From assembly GCA_964019335.1 (NCBI GenBank), contig OZ025685.1, positions 1-64,000 on the forward strand: 64,000 bases of DNA, in the 5' to 3' direction. Below the pieces are notes generated by a model, which had not been told where the DNA came from, searched no databases, and saw only the letters and a list, made by a program, of their open reading frames with translations. Of this stretch, positions 9,638 to 18,966 are shown piece after piece; within the stretch, counting starts at the first letter, position 1, and each line of letters opens with the position of its first letter. The position numbers and the translations under genes are program-made. This stretch comes from Diplonema japonicum. Taxonomy: Eukaryota; Euglenozoa; Diplonemea; Diplonemida; Diplonemidae.

Positions 9638-11646
9638 TCATTTACTGTAGTCTCGAAGCTGTGTGTTTGACATAACTGGTGCACTGCCATCCATACCTTC
9701 AACCGCACGCTGGCGGAGCTAACCCCCTCCGACAGCTCGTCTGTTGTGTATCGCACAACGTACGTGTCCTCAGCAGCGTTGTAGGACACGACAGCAGCGT
9801 CGAACCACCCGTGGAAGCCATCCTGGTCCTGGTCGTACCACACCACCACCTCGGAGCCAGGTGCGTACCCTGAGATGGGTTCTTCGCTGCCCGGTGCTGC
9901 ATTGGCAGGTGTCTTTGGCTCGGGGGGGTAAAAGGCTGGCTGCTTCTCAGGTGAGTACGAAGTTGACAAGTACGGCGCATATGGCGGCAGCGGGTTGACT
10001 GTGTAAGGCACGGCCTCGGACGTACCTGACGACATGCTCGAGGCCGAGGGTACCCTCCTTGTCTTCTCCTTCGCCTCCCGACTGCTGTACAAATGTTCCT
10101 TTATTACAATGAACCAGCATATAGCACAGAAACACGCCCCCATCACACACAGCAGTATAATGACCCATATCGGCAGCTCGTCTGTCTCGCACACGTTCCC
10201 GTTGTCCCCGTACAGGTGCACCCATGCATCGCTGTTCATGAAAGCTGGCATGTTCGTCGCGCCCAGTGCCGTGGCTAGTATTTTGTTTCCCTGTGCAGTG
10301 CAGCCCTTAGTCTCATCTGCGATGCAGCATGCGAGTTTCTTCAGAATCTGCTTGCTCCCCTTCACCATGCTACGAGAGCTGAGGGAGTACTTGTACTGCT
10401 CAGAATGCCACAACCTCCAAATCTGGTACTGATCTAAACACGGGATTGGAATCACGGGTTTACACGTTCCCACATCAGCACTGTTGGCGTAGTCCCTGTC
10501 GCAATACACGGGAACAGCGGGTACCCCTTCGGGGGGCTGGCATTCGGTGTCATTCGTGCAAGTCTGGATGTAAGGTGTTGACTTGCAAGTGCCTACATTC
10601 TCGTTGATCGCCCTGGGTGCGAAGTACACCATCCTGTCACCCCTGTCGATCTTGCACAAGTCGATGTTGACGGAGTCCTCTTCGTCCTCAAGCGTGAACA
10701 TCTCGACGCACTTCCCCCGCTGCAGTGGGCCTGCGCTCGTCGTTTCTAGTAGGTTGCACCTTGTGTTGGCCTCGCATCCGCCGCTTGCTTCGTCGAACGT
10801 GTCGCACGCATCGCCTTCTTCGATGAGCTCATGACAGACGGCGTCCGTGGCGCTCCGCACTTTGCAATAGCTACCCCACCCACAGGCAGGCCTCTCTAAC
10901 GATGGCGAGTAGGATCTGCACATCCCGCCACCGTCAGGTCTTGCAACCTCCATACACACGCCACTAGAAATCCTGTCGTACAAGTACTCCTGCGTCGACG
11001 GGCGCCACGTGGAGTTCGATGGCTTGCAGTAGACAAGGTTGGTGGCATAACGCGGGTCGTCGGTTGCGTCTTGGTTGCAAGTGTGTGTGACAATGACTGC
11101 ACTGATCTCCGAACCTGTCCATAGGTTGTCGCATGTCTCGCCCAGATCTTCCATTTTCCGACAAGTGAAGATCTTATTGACCCCCGCCACTGGGTTGGAC
11201 TTCTCAGGCCAACAACGCGAGCCGCTCATGCATGTTCTGTCTGCCTCAATGGGTGCCGTGTCGGTGCTCCCGATGTGGCATGTAGCGAAGTCCTGCAGCG
11301 TGTGCACGCCAATACATCGGGTAAATGTTTGTTGTTCATCAAGTTTTGTGCACCTTCTCGACTGGCAATCGCCATTTTCCGAGCAGGGTTCACCAGCGGG
11401 TAACTTTTCAGTGCACACGCCGCTTAGCTTTGTGGTCGCGTCAGCCCACCTGCAGTACAGGCCCTGGTCAACACCCTGCCTGTGGCCAAACTCTGGCCTC
11501 ACATCGTCATCCAGCCTTATGTCCTTGTTGACGCACGGTGTGGTCAGGTAGCAGGTTTCACCTAGTGAGGCAGAGCTCTTCACAGTGATTGAATTGCTAC
11601 ACACATCGGATACCACTGCTGTCGTCAGCAGGTACAAGAGACCCAT
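9638..11646 (-). CDS. Cysteine-rich type I membrane protein with cytoplasmic Tudor/SH3-like tail
   Basis: Residues 1-14 form a hydrophobic signal peptide (MGLLYLLTTAVVSD). The next 480 residues are rich in cysteine in short loops and would be luminal or extracellular. One membrane helix follows near residue 495 (PIWVIILLCVMGACFCAICW). The tail is Pro-rich and ends with a small beta domain (VVVWYDQDQDGFHGWFDAAV and after) resembling Tudor or SH3-like folds. The continuous ORF runs to 9607. I favour a 38-nt terminal intron at 9696-9659 (GTATGG to ACACACAG), which replaces the unlikely read-through tail by LRDYSK and gives 656 residues. Secreted Cys-rich repeats of this style are common surface proteins in protists; ligand unknown. 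Confidence 0.75.
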
Positions 11647-11913
11647 AAAGGCAGCGTCCTACAAGTATGTTGGTTGAAGCAGCACTGGGAAGAAATGCTA
11701 TATTTTTATAAGAGATAAACGCGAAAAAGAGGTGTGGAGAAAGGGGGGGAGGGAGAAGAATAATAACAAAAATGTGGTCAAGTAATTGCTCTATTTGGTT
11801 TGGTTGCCCTTTTTTTTTTTCCTTTTTTTTTTTCTTCTCACCCCCTTAATCTTTTTTTCTTCTCCTAGTTCGTTCTTTTTTTCTCCTCATTCTATTTATT
11901 CGATACTTGCCAT

Positions 11914-13632
11914 ATATATATGAGCTCGTCTAGATTAAAATGCCAACACTTTTTTTTAGCAGTTAGTAAATTTTCGTTTTGATTATTTGAGCAAAAAAAA
12001 AAAAATAAAAAAAAAAATAAATAAAAAAGAGACATTTAAGGGTACCTGCGGTATGTGGCAGGACGCCTGAAGAGTCTCAATCTATCTCTTGATCGAACCT
12101 TTCTGCTGTGGTGTGCCTCGTTCACCCTCCTCGGTACCTTAGGTATAAAACCCTCAACCGAGTTGGTAAGGACACAATAGTTGTACAGTTGTCTCTCAAG
12201 GATGTGGCGGGTCGCCGGGGAGGCGAATACCGGTCTAGAGGAGTAGCCCCTTACGGAGCTGCTGTAACCCAACGTGCGGGGTGGACAGAGTCTACCGAAG
12301 CAGCTGGAATGAGGGGCGCTATGCGCTTATTGGTGTGGATGCGTTCTAGTGCCGCTATCACCCGGCCTATGACACAAAAAAGGGCAGCATGCAACCATAG
12401 GAAGATGACATATGTGGCGTACCTCTTGTCGTTCTTTCAATTGCGATGCTTGTTTTGCCATGAGGGTGGCAGGCTTTGCAACCGGCTTTCCCCGGGAAGC
12501 GAAAAACAGAGGTCAGAAAAACGGCGGGAAATGTTTAAAATGCAATTTTATTGCTTAAAATGCAGCATCTAGGGTGCATAAAATTGGTGTTCAAGCGCAC
12601 TTGTGACCCCTGGGTACAACCCAGGGTCGGGTTACTGTTAAAAGTACTTAGCGAATAATATATGGCGCCGCATAGCCCCCGAAAATCCGGTTTTTTACAC
12701 CCTATTTTTTGCTTTTTCAAACAAAAAAATAACTCATAGTAAAAGACAATCCCACTCGAGGACAGCCTCTTGTGGTGTGAGTTCCTATCTATTAATGCTC
12801 CCCTTCTGGAGCATAGCCTTCGTTCCTATTGTCGCCTTTAAAGCTTTTCGTAGTCTCGACACGCGTTCTTTCTTGTATGTCCCTTTCAACTCCTGTAGCT
12901 TTTGCGCTGTCTGTCTTGATGCGAAGATCGGTCTCCTGTTAAAGCCTATTGCAGCCTTGCCTCCGATCGCTGTGAGCGACTTGACCCTCTTTGCCCCGTC
13001 CGCAGGGAAGGGGCGTCTTATCCGTCTCGTTCTGCACACTGCGTTGGCTCTCTCCACCAACAGCTTGATTCTGCGTGCCTTCCTCTGCATGTTGTAGACT
13101 CCCAGTGACTTTCCGGTTGTCTCCTCAAAGTCGAGTGCAAGTTCAGCTGCCGAAACCTCCGAGTCGGTGTCGCCCTCCACCCATCGCAGCTTTCCCATCC
13201 ATTCCAGTAGTGGTTCCCCGAATTGCTCCAGCAGTCCCACCACTGTCCCCAGCTGTGCTGTCGTCGGTACCGGGGTCACTTTGCCTGTCACTTCCCGCTC
13301 CCATGGTAGCTTCTTGTTGCCGCCTTCTGCCTGCATCAGCCCTTCGTCCCGCTTTTCCACCACCATTGCCAGGTATCGCTGCAGCTTCTCCAGGTGTTCG
13401 AACCCGTTCCCCCTTGGTAGGATGGCATGCAGCTCGAGGCAGAGCGGCCATCCCGTCCTGTCGCGCAGTGGTTCCATCTCCTCCCGTATCAGCTCCTCTC
13501 GTGCTGGCGGGCACAAAAAATAAAAATAAAACAAAGCGGCGACTACTTTTCTACTTAGAAATTTAACAGGGTTTTTTTGCTTCCTAGGAGGGTCACTTGT
13601 TGACATTTTTTTCTAGACGAGCTCATATATAT
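11914..13632. mobile_element. 1.7-kb element with 35-bp terminal inverted repeats
   Basis: The left end (11914-11948, ATATATATGAGCTCGTCTAG and onward to CCAACA) and the right end (13598-13632, read on the minus strand) are inverted copies matching at 32 of 35 positions. The element holds one minus-strand ORF (12785-13606) whose ATG lies inside the right terminal repeat. It also holds an A-rich tract near 12000-12025, a segment shared with 286-316, and a short segment (GACAATCCCACT and onward, 12747-12778) found again at 26688 and, in part, 28411. Terminal inverted repeats point to a DNA transposon or a derivative. No DDE transposase motif was recognised and no target duplication could be fixed in the AT-rich flanks. 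Confidence 0.7.
12785..13606 (-). CDS. Unknown 273-residue protein encoded by the TIR element
   Basis: An intact ORF from ATG; the first two codons fall in the terminal inverted repeat. The N-terminal 30 residues are basic and hydrophobic, the middle is acidic and helical (for example WVEGDTDSEVSAAELALDFE), and the last 90 residues are strongly basic with many RR/KK pairs, as in a nucleic-acid-binding tail. The phrase ELALDFEETTGKSL recalls a short conserved block in protein segments of some protist retroelements, but this is a weak resemblance. No catalytic triad is visible. Most likely an element-encoded accessory or degenerate protein rather than a host gene. Confidence 0.5.
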   Translation of the reverse strand: MSTSDPPRKQKNPVKFLSRKVVAALFYFYFLCPPAREELIREEMEPLRDRTGWPLCLELHAILPRGNGFEHLEKLQRYLAMVVEKRDEGLMQAEGGNKKLPWEREVTGKVTPVPTTAQLGTVVGLLEQFGEPLLEWMGKLRWVEGDTDSEVSAAELALDFEETTGKSLGVYNMQRKARRIKLLVERANAVCRTRRIRRPFPADGAKRVKSLTAIGGKAAIGFNRRPIFASRQTAQKLQELKGTYKKERVSRLRKALKATIGTKAMLQKGSINR

Positions 13633-13645
13633 TTTCTTTTGTTTC

Positions 13646-13679
<34 letters not shown>

Positions 13680-13863
13680 CTCCTTCCAAAAGTCTTCTTC
13701 GTTTTCTTTTACTGTTCTCCTTGGCCGTACGCTGCAGCCAACCAAAACTCTCGAAAAGAGAGTCGAAAGGCCACCAGCTCAGCCTTCGAGGATAGAACTA
13801 ACAACTGAACTAAACGGATTTTATGACGTTCATCTACAAGACGCCACTTCTATTATGCCGGCA
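13633..13863. other. Poly-T tract and short spacer
   Basis: A T-run of about 31 (13649-13679) directly follows the right end of the TIR element. No gene seen. Confidence 0.5.
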
Positions 13864-15921
13864 CTAACGTAGGGAGGAGGGATATAGATAAGTTTGCTGA
13901 GTGGCTCTAGGGGTCAAAACAGAGCGTGGAGCTGTATATGAGGGCACGGTATGGGCAATCCTGTTGAAAGTTTGCGAATATCCCGGAGCCCCCGTGAGCC
14001 CCGACCTTGGTGTCGAGGCCCCTGTCCGGCGCTCGGTTTGTGTATGAAAGGGTGAGCTCCCCCTGGGTGTTGCCTTCCCGTAATCCATTGACGTGGTATA
14101 GGGCAGTCTGGTGTGCATGTCTGACACAGTTGCCTTCCCGTAATCCATTGATGTGGTATGATAGGGCAGTCTGGTGTGCATGTCTGACACATGCGGGCCC
14201 CTACTGGGCACCGTGTGGCGGCGGTAACCTTCTGGAGAAGCGCAGCGGTTTGAGTACGTGGTGGGGTTGTATGTGGATGCAGTTGTCGGTTGTAGCTGTT
14301 TCCCATAGTCGCCACTTCGTGGCATTCCTCCATACCGCTCCTCTGCTGTCACCGGACGTTCGTGGGTGACCCTTGTCAGCTCGCTTCTTCTCGGATCCCA
14401 CGGCTGTCTTTCCTCCTCTCCTTTGTACTTCCCCAATTCTGGCTTATGTCTGTCACCCACGCGATTTGTATCTCTCATGTCTCTACCCATATCTCTTCCA
14501 ATATCTCTACCCATATCTCTTGCATAATCTCTTCCCATGTCTCTTCCAGTATCGCGCCTCTCTGTGTCTCTTTCTATGTCTCTTACAGTATCTCGCCCTA
14601 TGTCTCTTACTGTATCTCGAGTGTCTCTTATGTCTCTTCCCGTGTCTCTCACATTCCTCACCGTGTCTCTTTTTGGATCTCTTTCTGTCTCCCTAGCTGA
14701 GTACTTTGCCCTCCCATCAAACCCATTAGGCCGCTCTTGGTAGCTAGCGGCATCGTGTTTCGTGTGAACAGGCTGCGGGTGTCTTGTCAGGGGCCTCGGT
14801 GACGTGCTGCGGATCACTCGCTGGAGGATCTCCTCCTCCAACCGTCGGTCTTCATTGTGAGTCGACGCGACAAAATCCTTCACAACAACAGGTTTGTAGA
14901 ACAGCAGGCAGGGCTGTGCCATCGACGATGTGATGTGGTTCACGACCTCATTCCACGACCCGCCCAGCACACGTACCCGTGCGTCGTCGAAGTATATCCA
15001 CAAGTCCTGCTCTTCATTTTTGAAGTAACCCACATAGTGAGAGCCTTTGTAGTAGCAAATGAGACCTAACAGAGTGGCAAGCGCAGGTTTTGTGTTTTTG
15101 AATATGTCCAAATCGGTGAGCTGCACCCGTTCACCCAGCTGCTTACACACACCAGAGATGTGCTCTGCAGGTGCGGAGTGCGTGTTCCACACGAAGTTGA
15201 TAGTCACAACTGCAGGCAATTTGGTGCATCTTTCGGAGATTTCACACGAACCTTTGCAAGGAGGCTCACAGGATACCCTGTCAGGGGGCAGAGCACCGAA
15301 GAGTTTGAACATCCTAAAGGGGTTGACGTCGCCGGGTGCCGCTCGGTAGAGAACTGACGCAGGCAAGGAGTGCATCAGTTTCTCATAAGGGTCGCCCATC
15401 CTGCTCTTACTAAGACATGCTGTGCACACTTTCTCAGTGACAACAGTCATGCTGAAAATGTCGTGGATCCAGTTGCGTTCGCCGGTGACGCAGTCGGCCA
15501 GACGCCTGACCATCTCCTCGAACACCTCTGCAGCGTCGTTCATCTCGTTTAGCCGGAAGGACTGCACACCGTTAGCCAACGTCTTCCTCAGAACACGCGC
15601 GTTGATTGAGTCATTTTCGCTGTGAACGCTCTTGATTAGATCATACACGTTGCAGTACACGCACGTTTGTGTTGAGCACTTGTGCCCGTGGGCCTTCTTC
15701 CCTGTCTCGATGAACTTATCACACAAGACCTTAATGTGCAACAGTGCTTGGATCACAACGTTCAAAAAACAATTGTTCTCCCCAGGATCATTCTCCATCC
15801 CCTTCGCCGTCTTAGGCCTCGGCGACGCCACGTCGTTAATCGTCACCGCTCCCGTAATGTCTTCCTGTGTATCGCGCCCATCTTGCCGCACCGTGCCTAG
15901 ATTAAGCGACGGTACTGACAT
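13864..15921 (-). CDS. Ubiquitin-specific protease, USP53/USP54-like, with Arg-Asp repeat tail
   Basis: A 685-residue ORF. The Cys box is at residues 44-60 (NDPGENNCFLNVVIQALLHI, nucleophile Cys51). The His box is at 293-320 (GSHYVGYF with His295, then WIYFDDARV with the Asp at 312-313). A Cys/His cluster (HKCSTQTCVYC, 80-90) and the block MNDAAEVFEEMVRRL match the USP53/USP54 subfamily. All three catalytic positions are present, so it is predicted to cleave ubiquitin isopeptide bonds. Residues of about 413-491 are a run of short RD-based units (GRD, RDT, RDMGRD) that would form a highly charged low-complexity arm. A 20-residue block beginning VSDMHTRLPY is duplicated side by side near residue 600. 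Confidence 0.88.
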   Translation of the reverse strand: MSVPSLNLGTVRQDGRDTQEDITGAVTINDVASPRPKTAKGMENDPGENNCFLNVVIQALLHIKVLCDKFIETGKKAHGHKCSTQTCVYCNVYDLIKSVHSENDSINARVLRKTLANGVQSFRLNEMNDAAEVFEEMVRRLADCVTGERNWIHDIFSMTVVTEKVCTACLSKSRMGDPYEKLMHSLPASVLYRAAPGDVNPFRMFKLFGALPPDRVSCEPPCKGSCEISERCTKLPAVVTINFVWNTHSAPAEHISGVCKQLGERVQLTDLDIFKNTKPALATLLGLICYYKGSHYVGYFKNEEQDLWIYFDDARVRVLGGSWNEVVNHITSSMAQPCLLFYKPVVVKDFVASTHNEDRRLEEEILQRVIRSTSPRPLTRHPQPVHTKHDAASYQERPNGFDGRAKYSARETERDPKRDTVRNVRDTGRDIRDTRDTVRDIGRDTVRDIERDTERRDTGRDMGRDYARDMGRDIGRDMGRDMRDTNRVGDRHKPELGKYKGEEERQPWDPRRSELTRVTHERPVTAEERYGGMPRSGDYGKQLQPTTASTYNPTTYSNRCASPEGYRRHTVPSRGPHVSDMHTRLPYHTTSMDYGKATVSDMHTRLPYTTSMDYGKATPRGSSPFHTQTERRTGASTPRSGLTGAPGYSQTFNRIAHTVPSYTAPRSVLTPRATQQTYLYPSSLR

Positions 15922-16247
15922 CTACCTGTAGTGTGATGAAGGCAAATGGAAGGTTTTAATACTCACAACACGAAGCTGGGTGGGTAAAAATAAAAAAGAG
16001 CGGACCTTTTTAAAAGAAACATGACATTACAATCATCACCGACTCAAGCAAGTCAAGGGCAAAAGGGAAAAGAACACAAAAGAATTGGGGACAAGATGGG
16101 GAGGGGGTGGGGGATGTGTTTATTTTATCAACTCACAAGGAGAAAAATGCATCAAATGAAGTCGTGAGGTGTCGTCCTTGGTGGTTGTTGGGCAAGAAAA
16201 CAAAAATAAATTTATAAAGTGTTTGTGAGTACCCTGGTAGGGTGGGT
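15922..16247. other. Intergenic spacer, no gene seen
   Basis: A- and G-rich, with no ORF of note. It should contain the 5' UTR of the USP gene and the 3' UTR of the following minus-strand gene. Confidence 0.5.
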
Positions 16248-16562
16248 TTAACGGGTGAGCTTGATGTCGCAGATCTTCCCGGCGTCGGTGAAGGTGATCA
16301 CGCTGTGGACTGTCCAGTTCATCATGAACTTCTTCACTGAACCGGTGATCTTCACCACGTTGCCATTGACCGTAGGCTCCTCCCAGGTGCCTGCAGGGGG
16401 CTCATTGGCATCGAGATACTTCCTGTAAGCATCCTTCCCGTTGATCTTCCCATCCTTGAAGTGGTCGAGAGCGAAGCTGTCGTCGATAAGCTCCATCAGC
16501 TCGTCGTAGCTCTTCTTAATCCTGAGGTCAAGGAATTTGAGCGCGAGGGCCTTGAAGTCCAT
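16248..16562 (-). CDS. Small NTF2-fold (SnoaL-like) protein
   Basis: 104 residues from the ATG at 16562 (MDFKALALKFLDLRIKKSYD). The pattern of N-terminal helices, a region with DDSFALDHFKDGKINGKDAYRKYL and then three strands ending in SVITFTDAGKICDIKLTR fits the NTF2/SnoaL superfamily. Members bind small ligands or act as small isomerases or scaffolds, so the function is open. The frame remains open upstream, but no earlier ATG exists and an AG acceptor (CCATGCAG) lies shortly upstream, so this start is preferred. Confidence 0.75.
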   Translation of the reverse strand: MDFKALALKFLDLRIKKSYDELMELIDDSFALDHFKDGKINGKDAYRKYLDANEPPAGTWEEPTVNGNVVKITGSVKKFMMNWTVHSVITFTDAGKICDIKLTR

Positions 16563-16662
16563 TTTCTTTTTTATAAAGTTGAGAGTTGGGAAGCCTTCTG
16601 CATGGATTGTAGTTAAATGGAGGCGCAAAATTTAAAATAAACTTAACTGTGTAAATACAGAC

Positions 16663-18807
16663 TCAAGGACGCCTTCGCAACATCTCAGCGCCCTCTAGCA
16701 ATGCTTCTCGCATGCGATCTATCAAAGCGGTGGAATGATCAGCATTCTGCTCATCGCTCGCCTGGGCTTCTTCTGCCGCAAGAACTTTTAAAATGTGTTC
16801 AACTACCACTGGTAGTTTGTGCTCCAGGTAATAGTCCATCTCTGTTGCTGGTGTGGCGACTTCACTGGTCTCGATCATCGAGGTGACCAACGTCTCGCAC
16901 AACAACGACGGGATACGTGACGAGGCATGCGTGAAGACCTGCGAGTCGGTGATGGACAGGGTTGATTGTGTCACTGCAACAGGCCCGTAGACAAACAACC
17001 CTGGGGCCATATTCCCGTTGACGGCAACCTGCTGCTTGGGCGCCTCCAATGGGTACTGAGGGTCCGTGACAGTCCCGTTGTACATGACTCGAACGCTCTT
17101 GCACCAAGCGTTGCAAGTCAGAGAAATATCAGGTCTGGCAGGCAGATCCTCAGGTCTGGTGACAGCAATATCCAACCCCTCCAACGCCCACTGCGCGCAT
17201 CGTACATCTTCTGTAACTACAGTCAGCTTCACACCAGGTAGTTGGTCGTCAAGGTCGCGATGCAGCTTTTTGATGTAGTCGAAAGGAGTCGCAAGCTCGG
17301 ATGGCGGTACATAAGAGGGTGGTGTGGGTGGCGTCACCAGTAGTCGTTTGGTAGTAGGGAGAGGTGCCAGATTCTTCGAATACAACAGCGTGCTGCACAC
17401 ATTCACCGGGGCTTCCAACAGACCCTGCTCAAGCAGGTTGCTGTAATTTAATACCGATTCCGTGATGGGGAGCACAATGGTGGTGGCTGTTTTGTTGTAC
17501 TTCAAGTACTGTGCCATGTGCAGGCACTCAACGGGGCCCACATTCAGCACGAAGTCGATGTTCAAGCTCTTCAACGCAGGCAGCTGAAGACAGCTCTCTG
17601 TAACTAGACCGAACCAATCGGCAGGTAGCGTGCAGCCTTCAAAGGAAATGAACGACAGACATGAAGTGTGCCCCTCAGCCCTCCACTTGTAGAACATATC
17701 AGGTGTCGCTATCACCGCAGCTCCGACGTCCAAGTGTTCTAGTTGCAAAAAGCTCTCAGTGCCTTCGATAACTAACCCTGTCTGTGATAAGGTAAGCTTG
17801 TTCACATTGTTTTGGGACAAGCTCCTTACAACTTGGGCTGTACCCTGGCGGCCAATGTTGTTGCAAGACAGATCTAGCTCCGTCAGGTGTGGGAACGTCG
17901 ACCACGTGCTGTTGGAACTTGCGTCCCACGTTTCAAGGGAGCATGACTTGGCCACCAAACACCTCAGTAAAGGAAGTTCTGACAGTCGCAACAGATCAGA
18001 ATAGTCAAGAGTGTTGAAAGACACGACCAAGGTGCTGATGTGTGAATCGTACGGGACCACCAGCTGGCCTGGCTTGATGCCGCAGTTTGCGAGCTTCACA
18101 GTGGTCAGCGCCGTGAGCTGCGATACACATTTCATTGCGCTTTGACAAGAAAGGATGGTGGGGAACACGGTGTCACTGATATCCAGGTCACATGTGTTCA
18201 AGTAAGTTGCTGCAGCTATAACTGCTGGCAGGCTGTGCTCCTGTGCCGTCGCGAGATACTGCTCCAGAGCAAACGTCACTTTCGTTGGGAGGTGCACGGC
18301 AACGATCAGCTCTTTGTGGACAGAGGGTCTCTCAGGTGCTGTAGACACCGAAGGTGTGGAGGCGTCGCTGCAGGCATCTGACTCCAAGATGCGATGGTTA
18401 AGCTCTTCTGCTATTATGGCATCCAGCCTCCGTTCGTCAGACGCTACCCTTCTAGGGAGCGATGCTCGCATCCTGCGTACAAGCACCTTTAGCTGCTGCA
18501 GCGCATTTGCAAGATCATAGATGACAAGGCTGAATATGCCCTCTCGCAGAATGCCTTTTTTGCTCCAAGCACCATCACCCACAAGCACTGCTTTACTATA
18601 CTTCACCTCACTACCCGAAGTGTGAACTATCTTCCGGTTTGCATCGATGAAATGCACATCTTCACCTACCACTCTTGCCACTCTCTTTAATATCGTTTTG
18701 TCATGCTTGCTGCTCTTGTCGATTAACACAATATGCTCTGCCACGCACTGCAGACCCTCCAACACCACATCCCGTGCCCACCCACTGCCTATTACGACTA
18801 TGTCCAT
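16663..18807 (-). CDS. Rossmann-fold protein split by a leucine-rich-repeat insert
   Basis: 714 residues. The N-terminus (MDIVVIGSGWARDVVLEGL and the following LID) is a nucleotide-binding beta-alpha-beta start with an altered GxGxxG. Residues 70-85 (VKYSKAVLVGDGAW) continue the fold as in pyridine-nucleotide-disulphide oxidoreductases. From about 170 to 410 the sequence turns into leucine-rich repeats (for example LTELDLSCNNIG, LTTVKLANCGI, LRCLVAKSCSL). From about 530 the oxidoreductase-like part resumes (VRCAQWALEGLDIAV, then GNMAPGLFVYGPVAV, which resembles the FAD-contacting PG-Y-GD segment with the Asp lost). So the repeats appear inserted in one Rossmann-type domain. Loss of key residues makes catalysis doubtful; a binding or scaffold role is more likely. 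Confidence 0.75.
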   Translation of the reverse strand: MDIVVIGSGWARDVVLEGLQCVAEHIVLIDKSSKHDKTILKRVARVVGEDVHFIDANRKIVHTSGSEVKYSKAVLVGDGAWSKKGILREGIFSLVIYDLANALQQLKVLVRRMRASLPRRVASDERRLDAIIAEELNHRILESDACSDASTPSVSTAPERPSVHKELIVAVHLPTKVTFALEQYLATAQEHSLPAVIAAATYLNTCDLDISDTVFPTILSCQSAMKCVSQLTALTTVKLANCGIKPGQLVVPYDSHISTLVVSFNTLDYSDLLRLSELPLLRCLVAKSCSLETWDASSNSTWSTFPHLTELDLSCNNIGRQGTAQVVRSLSQNNVNKLTLSQTGLVIEGTESFLQLEHLDVGAAVIATPDMFYKWRAEGHTSCLSFISFEGCTLPADWFGLVTESCLQLPALKSLNIDFVLNVGPVECLHMAQYLKYNKTATTIVLPITESVLNYSNLLEQGLLEAPVNVCSTLLYSKNLAPLPTTKRLLVTPPTPPSYVPPSELATPFDYIKKLHRDLDDQLPGVKLTVVTEDVRCAQWALEGLDIAVTRPEDLPARPDISLTCNAWCKSVRVMYNGTVTDPQYPLEAPKQQVAVNGNMAPGLFVYGPVAVTQSTLSITDSQVFTHASSRIPSLLCETLVTSMIETSEVATPATEMDYYLEHKLPVVVEHILKVLAAEEAQASDEQNADHSTALIDRMREALLEGAEMLRRRP

Positions 18808-18966
18808 TCTGAGTGCTTGAGATGCTCAGGCAGGTGCTTGTGGGGGAATAACAACAAAGAACAGATGCCTAAAGCAAGGCAGTAAATCTATCTAGTAAGG
18901 CAAGGAATCTACGAGAGGTTTCTACACATCTAACTGAAAGAGAGATAAAAAAAAATATCATGAACA

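Noticed and set aside
12108-12572. Plus-strand ORF of 154 codons inside the TIR element
   Set aside because: No family resemblance, irregular composition, and it crosses a repeat shared with other loci.
14362-14743. Plus-strand ORFs rich in Ser, Leu and Val
   Set aside because: They are the antisense of the Arg-Asp repeat of the deubiquitinase.
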